DNA of 64,000 nt from Novosphingobium profundi (lineage in GTDB: Bacteria > Pseudomonadota > Alphaproteobacteria > Sphingomonadales > Sphingomonadaceae). The stretch covers positions 558,001 through 622,000 of the forward strand of contig NZ_JAIVLF010000003.1 in the NCBI RefSeq assembly GCF_020524485.1, given 5' to 3'. Numbering within the stretch: the first letter of the stretch is position 1; the number at the start of each line of letters is the position of its first letter. The position numbers and the translations under genes were made by a program. Below, piece after piece: positions 52,527 to 59,942 of the stretch. The notes under the pieces were generated by a model. The model did no database searches, was not told the DNA's origin, and saw only the letters and a program-made list of their open reading frames with translations.

Positions 52527-55250
52527 TCAGAAACGGAAGCGTACGCTGGACTGGATGGTGCGGGCCAGCGTGCGCACGCCCAGCGGCAGCAGTGCCTGGT
52601 TGCCGTGGTAACGGTACACGTCGTTGCCCAGGATGTTCGACGCCTCGACCGAGAGGGTCATGAACTTCACCGGCGTGTAGTTGATCGCCGCGTCCAGACG
52701 CTGGGTCGCGTCCTGATAGGGCGAATACTCCGGATTCTGGTTCCAGATGCCCATGCGGTAGGACGAGCGGTAGTTGTAGGCCACGCGCGCGCTGAACTGC
52801 GGGGTGTCGTAGAACAGCGCGGCGTTCGCGGTCCACTTCGAGGTGTTGGGCGAATCGAAGGCACCGGGGAAGTCCTCAGGGTACGGATACTCGATGCGCG
52901 CCTTGAAGATGTGGCTGGCATTGAGGCTCACACCGAAGTTGCGAAGGATGCCCGGGGCAAAATCGAAGAAGGTCTGCACCGTGCCTTCGAGGCCAATGAA
53001 CGTGCCATCGCCTGCGTTGCGCTGCATCTCGACATAGCCGAAATCGGAGTCGAAATCGTCAAGGTCGATGCCGTAGTTGAGCATCTCGGTCGCATCTGCA
53101 TCGTTGCGGTCATAGTACAGGAAGTTCGACGCCTTCTTGTAGTAGCCCGCCAGCGAGATCTGCCCGCCGCGCCCGAAGTAGTACTCCGCGCTCGCGTTGA
53201 ACGACTGCTCACGCTGCTGCTTGAGCGAGGGGTTGCCCGCAAAGACGATCGGCGGCGAAGAGCGCGTCTCGGCGAAGTAGAAGGGGCGCGAATCGTAGAA
53301 GCTGGGGCGGAACACGTTGGTGCTGTACGACAGGCGCAGCTGGACCTGCGGGTCGAAGTGCAGGATCGCGGTCGCGGTCGGCAGGATCGCGGCGTAGTTG
53401 CCCTTGCCCGGTGAGACCTGGACGATGTCGAGCCAGCCGTTGTCCTCGTTGCCCGGACGATAGTTGTAGCTGGTGGAGGTGCCCCAGGTGTTGGTGAAGC
53501 GCGCGCCGGCGAGACCGTCGATGGGAATGCCCGCGAGCTCGAAACCGTAGTTGACCTGCGCGTAGGCCGCGAAGTTCTTCTCGTTCGATTCGAAGGTCTG
53601 GCCCTGGTCGCTCGGCGGGTAGAGGCTGGAGAAGCGCTCCGCGTTGCCCGGATCGTACTCCTGGATGTACTGGCGGATCTCGGCGACATTCGCGCGCGTG
53701 ATGGAACCCGGAATGCGCAGCCATTCCATGCTCGATCCGCCGATATCGGGCCCGATCATCGAGGCATCGCCGAAGCCCGGGAAGGTCTCGAAGGGCGCGA
53801 ACGTGCCATCGACGCGCGGGAAGCCGTCGCGGTAGCCGTAATAGCGATCGACCTTGCGCTGGTTGAAGCGGCCACCGACCTGCAGCGTGCGCAGGAAGCC
53901 GTTGTCACCCAGCTCGATCGTCATGTCGGCCTGGGCCGCGAATTCCTTGTTGTTGGACCCCCCGCGGTTGTCCTGGAAGCGATCGACGACGTACTGCGAC
54001 GGATCGGTCAGATCGACGTTGTTGAAGGCGATCGAGGGCGCGCCGCGGCTGTAGATATCCGAATTGAAGTCGACGTTGGCCGAGGTCAGGTTCTCGGGCC
54101 GCAGGATCGTCTCGACGAAGTAGTTGCCCTCGTTCGACCAGTTGTACTGGACGCTGCCGTGCAGCGTCACGCGGTCCGAGTGCCAGTTGGCTTCGAAGTT
54201 GGTGGTGTAGAGATTGGAGTGGAACGAGTTGTACTGCGTGTCGATGCCCGCAGGCAGGCCGTTCGCGTTGCTCACCGTGGCCGAGGCGATGGTGCGCCCA
54301 TCGTCCATCATCACGACATTGCTGAGGTCCTGGACCTGCATGTCCTGCACGTAGAGGCGCTCGACCGAACGCTTCTCGCGCGAGCCGATGTAGCCGCCCT
54401 CGAAGACGAGTTCGAGGTTGTCGGTGGGCTTCCACTGCAGCACGCCGTTGATCGAGGGGCGCTTGGTGTTGCCGTTCTCCAGCCCGTAGAAGGCGCGGTA
54501 GGGGATGACCCCCATGGAGCCATCGGCCAGTTCACGCTCGAAGGGCGATTCGCTTTCGATGTAGTTCTCGCGGTAGATCGTGCGCGTCCACGAGGCGTTC
54601 ACGAGGAAGCCGATCTCGCCGATGCCGGTGTCGAAGCGGTTGGCCAGCAGCAGCGAGCCGTAGGGGCTGACCTTTTCGGAAATGTCGTCGTAGGACCCGC
54701 GCACGCTGCCCGCGATGGTCCAACCATCTTCCAGATCGAAGGGACGGCGCAGTTCGACGTTGACGGTACCCGCGATGCCGCCTTCGACCTGGTCGGCGCT
54801 GCGGGTCTTGTAGACGTCGACCTGCTTGAGGAGTTCAGCCGGGATGTCGGCGAGGTTGAGCGAGCGCCCGTCACCCAGATTCGTCTGGTTGCCGTTGACC
54901 GTGGTCTGGATCTCGGAAAGACCGCGAATGGTGACGCTCTGCCCCTGGCCCCGCGCGCGGTCGATCTGGACGCCGGTCACGCGGGCAAGCGCCTCCACGA
55001 CGTTGTTGTCGGGCAGCTTGCCCACGTCCTCGGCCACGACCGAGTCGACGATCTGCTTGGAGTTGCGCTTCTTCTCGGTGGCCTCTTCGACCGCCCCGCG
55101 CACGCCGTTGACGATGATCGGATCATCGCCTTCCAGGCTGGTCGCATCCTCGGTGACATCGGCTGCGGCCGCTTGCGCGACCATCGGCACCGACGCCATG
55201 GCGACCAGCGTCATCGCGCTGGTGACCTGCAAAAATCCCCTGAACCTCAT
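52527..55250 (-). CDS. TonB-dependent receptor, TonB-Xanth-Caul type (glycan/glycopeptide uptake)
   Basis: A 907-residue outer-membrane receptor: signal peptide ending MVAQAAAADV (about residue 28), a Ser/Thr/Asp linker with IIVNGVRGAVEEATEKKR (in part), plug motifs VVAEDVGKLPDNNVVEALARVTGVQ (in part) and DVYKTRSADQVEGGIAGTVN (in part), and a barrel ending SSVRFRF. GKLPDNNVVEALARVTG is typical of the subgroup linked to carbohydrate loci. Two ATGs compete: 55256 lies only one base from the AAGGGGA site, while 55250 has normal spacing and is chosen. It has its own operator (55290-55305) and terminator. Confidence 0.92.
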   Translation of the reverse strand: MRFRGFLQVTSAMTLVAMASVPMVAQAAAADVTEDATSLEGDDPIIVNGVRGAVEEATEKKRNSKQIVDSVVAEDVGKLPDNNVVEALARVTGVQIDRARGQGQSVTIRGLSEIQTTVNGNQTNLGDGRSLNLADIPAELLKQVDVYKTRSADQVEGGIAGTVNVELRRPFDLEDGWTIAGSVRGSYDDISEKVSPYGSLLLANRFDTGIGEIGFLVNASWTRTIYRENYIESESPFERELADGSMGVIPYRAFYGLENGNTKRPSINGVLQWKPTDNLELVFEGGYIGSREKRSVERLYVQDMQVQDLSNVVMMDDGRTIASATVSNANGLPAGIDTQYNSFHSNLYTTNFEANWHSDRVTLHGSVQYNWSNEGNYFVETILRPENLTSANVDFNSDIYSRGAPSIAFNNVDLTDPSQYVVDRFQDNRGGSNNKEFAAQADMTIELGDNGFLRTLQVGGRFNQRKVDRYYGYRDGFPRVDGTFAPFETFPGFGDASMIGPDIGGSSMEWLRIPGSITRANVAEIRQYIQEYDPGNAERFSSLYPPSDQGQTFESNEKNFAAYAQVNYGFELAGIPIDGLAGARFTNTWGTSTSYNYRPGNEDNGWLDIVQVSPGKGNYAAILPTATAILHFDPQVQLRLSYSTNVFRPSFYDSRPFYFAETRSSPPIVFAGNPSLKQQREQSFNASAEYYFGRGGQISLAGYYKKASNFLYYDRNDADATEMLNYGIDLDDFDSDFGYVEMQRNAGDGTFIGLEGTVQTFFDFAPGILRNFGVSLNASHIFKARIEYPYPEDFPGAFDSPNTSKWTANAALFYDTPQFSARVAYNYRSSYRMGIWNQNPEYSPYQDATQRLDAAINYTPVKFMTLSVEASNILGNDVYRYHGNQALLPLGVRTLARTIQSSVRFRF

Positions 55251-55289
55251 TTTCATTCCCCTTCACCGTAGTGTTCTTGTTACCCCTAT

Positions 55290-55305
55290 ATATCGTATAC
55301 GAACT
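55290..55305. promoter_or_regulatory. GntR-type operator C, upstream of TonB receptor
   Basis: ATATCGTATACGAACT matches 14 of 16 positions of operator B. A perfect -35 hexamer TTGACA (minus strand, 55321-55326) lies 15 bp upstream, so the operator occupies the -10 region. It is 39 bp from the receptor start. Confidence 0.8.
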
Positions 55306-55399
55306 ATAATATTTGGTATGTGTCAAGGCATTTGTCATGGTTGAGAAACACGCACCGGCGTATCTCATAACCCGCTAAAATCCCTGATTTTAAACAAAA

Positions 55400-55430
55400 A
55401 TGGCGGAGCTGGTGTGTCCAGCCCCGCCAT
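55400..55430 (-). terminator. terminator of the GH127-to-GH43 unit
   Basis: Minus strand ATGGCGG-x-GCTGG paired with its complement (13 positions, one mismatch), 5-base loop, followed by TTTTTG. It lies 41 bp after the GH43 stop. Confidence 0.8.
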
Positions 55431-55471
55431 CTTCATGCCACCTTCAGGCAAAATTTGTCCGGCAAATAGAA

Positions 55472-57079
55472 TCAGCCGCAGGGCTCCGGCGCCGGGGCGT
55501 CCGCCGCGCGTGGACGTGGCAGCGCGGCTTCGGGAGCGAGCGCTTCGAACTCCTGCACGGCGAGGCCTGCGTGCTCGGCGCCCTTGCCCGAGGCCTTGAG
55601 GACCGCGCGCAGGCACCGCGTCGTGACAGGCGCGAAGGCGACCTCCTGGAAACGGCCCGGCTGCGTGCCGTAGGGTCCCTCGGCCTTGACCGGCGTCCAC
55701 CCCTTCCTCGCGGCGTCCCAGTATTCAAGATGCCAGCTTTCAGGCGGTGCCACGCCCACGGAGGCACCGGCGGGCTGGTCGTTCCAGAACCACAGGCGCG
55801 CGCCGTTCAGCGTCACCGGCGTGTCCCAGGCATAGGAGATCCACTGGCCGGGCGGATTGTCCGGACGCCAGCTGCCCCACATCTCGGGCGGCAGCGGGTT
55901 CGCCCTGGTCACCCCGTCGTTGAGCGCGGCGATCCAGTACTGGACAGGGACAGGCGTGTTCGAGGCGCCGGGCGTCGCGGCTGCCGCCACGTTGCGCGTG
56001 GGCACAGGCGCGGGGCCTTCGCGGCGCGTGGGCACCACTTCGCGGATGCGCGCCGGGCTGACACTGTCGTCCCACTCCATCGCGTCGAGCGCGACCGAAC
56101 GGCGGAAGTGCCCGCCCCCTTGCGCATCGGCGGTGTGGTAGGCGAGGTACCACTGCCCCTTGAACTCGACCGCGCCCGGGTGCGAGGTGGTGGAAGACAC
56201 AGGCTTCAGCACCACGCCGCGATAGGTCCAGGGCCCGAAGGGCGACGGCGCCGAGCCATAGCCGATGCAGGCGTGGTAGACCGCGGGCGTGCAGTCGGAA
56301 TCCGGCCCCGCCCGGTTGCCCGCGTAGAGCATGTAGTAGGTGCCCTTGCGCTTCAGGATCCAGGGGGCCTCGAAGAAGCCGGTGAGCCCCGTGATCTCGC
56401 GCTCAGGGCCCTTGGTGTGGACCATGTCGGGTTCGAGCTCAATCGCGCGCACCTGCCCGAAGGTGCCCCAGTAGAGGTAGACCTTGCCATCCTCGTCGAT
56501 GAGGACGGTGGGGTCGATGTTCTGGATGTCGTTGCCGACCGGCACGCGCTGCGAGATGATCGGCCCTTCAGGGTGCGCGTCGCGCCAGGGCCCGGTCGGG
56601 CTGTCGGCCACGGCCACGCCGATCGCGAAGCGGTCCTTCGCGTCGGAATCCTTCTCCAGCACCGGCGCATAGAAGTAGTAGCGCCCATCTGCCCCAGGCA
56701 CGATCTGCCCGGCGTAGGCGCGCCCTTCCTCAGCCCAGTCGAACACCGCGTGCGGGCGCGCGACGGCCGGGTAATGCGTCCAGTCGCCCGAGGCCGGGTC
56801 CTTGGTGGTGAGCAATTGCCATTCGGGCATGATGAAGTCGTTGACCTCGGGCTCGGCCATGTCGCGCCCGGCGAGGATCCAGAGCGCATCCTCAGCGACG
56901 AACGGGGCCGGGTCGGTCGAATAGTAGTCCCCGTCCGCCAGGATCGGGTTGCCTGGCACATGCAGTTCGCGCGGGGCGAGCGCGGTGGCGGTGGTGGTGG
57001 TGGTAGGCGCCGGCTGCGCGCAAGCGGGCAGCGCCAGCGCGCTCGACAGGAGCGCGCCCACAAGAGCGGTACGTATCAT
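55472..57079 (-). CDS. GH43-family lipoprotein glycosidase (predicted arabinofuranosidase/xylosidase-type)
   Basis: A 535-residue protein. The start at 57079 gives a lipoprotein signal with lipobox LPAC (Cys20); a start at 57265 would add an Arg-rich tail. A five-bladed propeller follows with the GH43 catalytic acids: Asp56 (STDPAPF), Asp189 (NIDPTVLID) and Glu237 (FFEAPWI). Residues from about 400 form a C-terminal beta-sandwich (WISYAWDTPVTLNGARLWFW in part), likely carbohydrate-binding. GH43 enzymes remove arabinofuranose, xylose or galactose residues; arabinogalactan side chains fit the locus. It lies 4 bp after the DUF885 stop. Confidence 0.9.
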   Translation of the reverse strand: MIRTALVGALLSSALALPACAQPAPTTTTTATALAPRELHVPGNPILADGDYYSTDPAPFVAEDALWILAGRDMAEPEVNDFIMPEWQLLTTKDPASGDWTHYPAVARPHAVFDWAEEGRAYAGQIVPGADGRYYFYAPVLEKDSDAKDRFAIGVAVADSPTGPWRDAHPEGPIISQRVPVGNDIQNIDPTVLIDEDGKVYLYWGTFGQVRAIELEPDMVHTKGPEREITGLTGFFEAPWILKRKGTYYMLYAGNRAGPDSDCTPAVYHACIGYGSAPSPFGPWTYRGVVLKPVSSTTSHPGAVEFKGQWYLAYHTADAQGGGHFRRSVALDAMEWDDSVSPARIREVVPTRREGPAPVPTRNVAAAATPGASNTPVPVQYWIAALNDGVTRANPLPPEMWGSWRPDNPPGQWISYAWDTPVTLNGARLWFWNDQPAGASVGVAPPESWHLEYWDAARKGWTPVKAEGPYGTQPGRFQEVAFAPVTTRCLRAVLKASGKGAEHAGLAVQEFEALAPEAALPRPRAADAPAPEPCG

Positions 57080-57083
57080 GGTG

Positions 57084-58874
57084 TCATTCCTCGTCGGGAT
57101 AGGGGCCCACACCGCCCTCGGCGATGAGCTGGTCGACGCGCGCGTCGATGAGCGGAAGCGGTACCGAGCCGATCTCGAGCACGGCATCGTGGAAGGCGCG
57201 GATGTTGAACTTCTCGCCCAGCGCCGCCTTCGCCTTACGGCGCGCGTCGAGGAAGGCGAGTTCACCCATGTAGTAGCTGAGCGCCTGCCCGGGCCAGGAG
57301 ATGTAGCGGTCGACCTCGGTCTCGATCTCGTGATTGGAAAGCGCGGTGTTGCTGCGCAGGTAGTCCTGTGCCTCTTCGCGGGTCCAGCCCTTGGCGTGGA
57401 TGCCGGTATCGACCACCAGCCGCGAGGCGCGCCAGGCCTGATAGCTCAGCATCCCGAACAGGTCGTAGGGCGTCTCGTACATGTCCATGTCCTCGCCCAG
57501 CGCCTCGCAGTAAAGCGCCCAGCCCTCGCCATAGGCGGACAGATACGTGTCGCGTCGGAAGGCGGGCAGCGCGGTGTTCTCGGCCGCGAGCGGCATCTGG
57601 AAGGCATGGCCCGGCGCGCTCTCGTGCAGGGTCAGCGCGACCTGCGAATAGAACGGGCGCGAGGGCAGGTCGTAGGTGTTGACGAGATAGATCCCCGGTC
57701 CACCGCGCCCGCCGGTGTAGAACGGCGCGATGTCGTCGGGCACCGGCTTGATCGCAAAGCGGCTGCGCGGGAGGCGCCCGAAGTACTGCGAGGCCTTGCC
57801 GTCAAAGCTCTTGGCGATCCAGGCCGCGCGGTAGAGGAGCTCCTCGGGCGTCTTCGGATAGAACTGCGGATCAGTGCGCAAGTGCTCGAAGAATTCGCCC
57901 AGCGTGCCCGTAAAACCGACCTCGCGCATGACATCGTCCATGCGCGCGCGGATCCGGGCCATCTCGGCGAGGCCCAGCTGGTGTATCTCCTCGGGCGTCT
58001 TCTCCAGCGTCGTGAACTCGCGGATCTTGGAGAGGTAGTAGGCGCGTCCATCGGGCAGCTTGTCGGCGCCCAGCGAGGTGCGCGCGGCGGGCGTGTACTC
58101 ATTGCGCAGGAAAGCGAGCAGCTTGCCGTGGGCGGGGATTACGTCCGCCTTGATCACGCGCAGCGCGTCGGCCTCGATCTGGGTGCGCGTGGCCTGGGGA
58201 ATGGTGTCGGGCAGGTCGGCGAAGGGCGCAAAGAAGACGTTCTGCTCGCTCGCGCCCGCCGCGATGACCTGCGCAATGCCCTCGTCGCGCCCGGCCAGCG
58301 TGACGCGCGGCGCGGTGAAGCCGCGCGCAATGCCGGCGCGCATGTTCGCGATCTGCTGGTCGTAATAGCGCGGGATATCGCGCAGCATGGCCAGCATCGC
58401 GCGCGCACCCGGCTCGTCCTTGACCGGCTCGCGCACACGGGCCGCCAGGTTGCCCCAGAAGCTGGTGTCGGCGTTGAAGGGCTTTTCGTAGTCGCGGTAC
58501 TGCTGCTCGGTCAGCAGCGCGTCGATCTGGTTCGCGTAGACCGCGTAGTTGATCTGGTTCTCACGCGAAAGCGCGGCGGTGTCGATCCTGGAGAGCTTTG
58601 CCTTGACCTTGCTCCAGCGCGCCAGCTTTTCTGCCTGCGCCTCAGGCCCGACATCGGGCAGCGCGGGGGTGTCCTGCGGGTTGTCCTCGTCCGGGCCCCA
58701 CAAGGAGCGGCGCCATTCCCATTCGCTGGTGTAGAGCGCCTCGAACGCGCCGTCGGCCGCAGACGTAGCTTTCGCCCCGGCCTCGCTTGCAGGCGCGGCG
58801 GCCTCAGTCGGCAGCGGCGCCATCGCCAGTGTCGTTGCCGCCAGAAGCAGCGCGCGCAGGGCCGGTCGTTGCAT
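57084..58874 (-). CDS. exported DUF885-family zinc metallopeptidase-like protein
   Basis: A 596-residue protein with signal peptide (MQRPALRALLLAATTLAMAP, cleavage near TEAAA). The DUF885 (M32-like gluzincin) metal motif HESAPGH is at about residue 417, and the third ligand/Glu in EGWALYCEALG about 40 residues later. Members are carboxypeptidase-like; one use here would be trimming of proline/hydroxyproline-rich peptides. Its start lies 71 bp inside the preceding Ldh2-type gene in another frame; a later internal start would delete the signal peptide, so the overlap appears real. Confidence 0.87.
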   Translation of the reverse strand: MQRPALRALLLAATTLAMAPLPTEAAAPASEAGAKATSAADGAFEALYTSEWEWRRSLWGPDEDNPQDTPALPDVGPEAQAEKLARWSKVKAKLSRIDTAALSRENQINYAVYANQIDALLTEQQYRDYEKPFNADTSFWGNLAARVREPVKDEPGARAMLAMLRDIPRYYDQQIANMRAGIARGFTAPRVTLAGRDEGIAQVIAAGASEQNVFFAPFADLPDTIPQATRTQIEADALRVIKADVIPAHGKLLAFLRNEYTPAARTSLGADKLPDGRAYYLSKIREFTTLEKTPEEIHQLGLAEMARIRARMDDVMREVGFTGTLGEFFEHLRTDPQFYPKTPEELLYRAAWIAKSFDGKASQYFGRLPRSRFAIKPVPDDIAPFYTGGRGGPGIYLVNTYDLPSRPFYSQVALTLHESAPGHAFQMPLAAENTALPAFRRDTYLSAYGEGWALYCEALGEDMDMYETPYDLFGMLSYQAWRASRLVVDTGIHAKGWTREEAQDYLRSNTALSNHEIETEVDRYISWPGQALSYYMGELAFLDARRKAKAALGEKFNIRAFHDAVLEIGSVPLPLIDARVDQLIAEGGVGPYPDEE

Positions 58875-59898
58875 GGGTCTTGCCTTTTTGCAGGAGGTCG
58901 AGAAGTTCGGCGTGGAAGGCGGCCGGGATGCGCAGGCCGTGCTTCATGGTTTCGCGGCGCGCGGCGATGCGCCGGGCGCCCGGAAGGCGCGCGCCCTGCC
59001 CTTCGATGGCCGCAAACATGGTCTCGCCGTGCGCCAGGTATTCCTCGACCCGGTCGCCGAGGAAGCCCGCCGGGTCGATCGCGATGAGAAGTTCCCCGCC
59101 CAGCGGTGAGCCCCCACGCCCGGCGTCGCTGGCAAGCGACTGCGCGCTCGTCATGTCGCCGATCAGGGGCCCTGCGATCAGTTCGACCATGGCCGCGAGC
59201 GCGGAACCCTTGTGACCGCCGAAGGTGCGCATGGCTCCGTCAAGGACGGCCTTGGCGTCGGTCGTCTCGCGCCCTTCGGCGTCATAGCCCCAGTCGGCGG
59301 GCACGGGCTTGCCCGCACGGCGGTGGAGTTCGATGTCGCCGCGCGCGATGACGGTGGTGGCGAAGTCGAAGACAAAGGGCTCGCGCCCCGGCCGGGGCCA
59401 GGCAAACGCGATGGGGTTGGTCCCGAAGACCGGCTTGGTGCCGCCCGCTGGCGCCACCCAGGCGTGGTTGGGGGTGAAGGCCAGCGCCACCAGCCCCTCG
59501 CGCGCCAGCGCCTCGACTTCGGGCCAGAGCGCGGCAAAGTGCACGACGTTGTTGAGCGCCATGGCCGCCACGCCCTTGGCCCGCGCCTTTTCCACCAGCA
59601 GCGGCAAGCCGCGCGCAAAGGGGAGCTGGGCAAAGCCCCCCTTCCCGTCCACCCGCACCAGCGCGGGGGCAGGCTCGCTCACCTCCGGCTCGGCGTCGGG
59701 CGTGACCACGCCCTTCTCGACCGAGGCCGCCGCCACCAGCAAGCGGTAGAGGCCATGCGAGGTGCACCCGTCGCGCTCACCCGCCACCATCGTCGCGGCG
59801 ACGGCGGCGGCGTGATCGGGCGCCAGGCCCCAGGCCTCCAGCACGTCGCGCGCCAGGGCATCGGCCTCCTCGAGGGTCAGGTCTACGGTATCGGTCAT
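58804..59898 (-). CDS. Ldh2-family NAD(P)H-dependent imine/keto-acid reductase (possible 1-pyrroline-2-carboxylate reductase)
   Basis: A 364-residue member of the malate/L-lactate/DpkA (Ldh2) family. GERDGCTSHGLYRL (about 40-53) holds the catalytic His, and MALNNVVHFAALWPEVEALA (in part), FGTNPIAFAWPR, TFGGHKGSALAAMVEL and GGELLIAIDPAGF are family motifs. Several Ldh2 proteins reduce 1-pyrroline-2-carboxylate to L-proline in 3-hydroxyproline or D-proline metabolism, which would suit this hydroxyproline locus; malate- or ureidoglycolate-type activity is the alternative. It lies 44 bp after GH127 and overlaps the DUF885 gene by 71 bp. Confidence 0.85.
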   Translation of the reverse strand: MTDTVDLTLEEADALARDVLEAWGLAPDHAAAVAATMVAGERDGCTSHGLYRLLVAAASVEKGVVTPDAEPEVSEPAPALVRVDGKGGFAQLPFARGLPLLVEKARAKGVAAMALNNVVHFAALWPEVEALAREGLVALAFTPNHAWVAPAGGTKPVFGTNPIAFAWPRPGREPFVFDFATTVIARGDIELHRRAGKPVPADWGYDAEGRETTDAKAVLDGAMRTFGGHKGSALAAMVELIAGPLIGDMTSAQSLASDAGRGGSPLGGELLIAIDPAGFLGDRVEEYLAHGETMFAAIEGQGARLPGARRIAARRETMKHGLRIPAAFHAELLDLLQKGKTHATTGPARAASGGNDTGDGAAAD

Positions 59899-59942
59899 GG
59901 AAAAGATGCGGGCCTTGTTCGTGGCAGCCAGGAGGGCTGCGG

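Noticed and set aside
56949..59087. A 712-codon open frame on the plus strand
   Set aside because: Antisense to GH43, DUF885 and Ldh2-type genes; no signal peptide or domain fits it.
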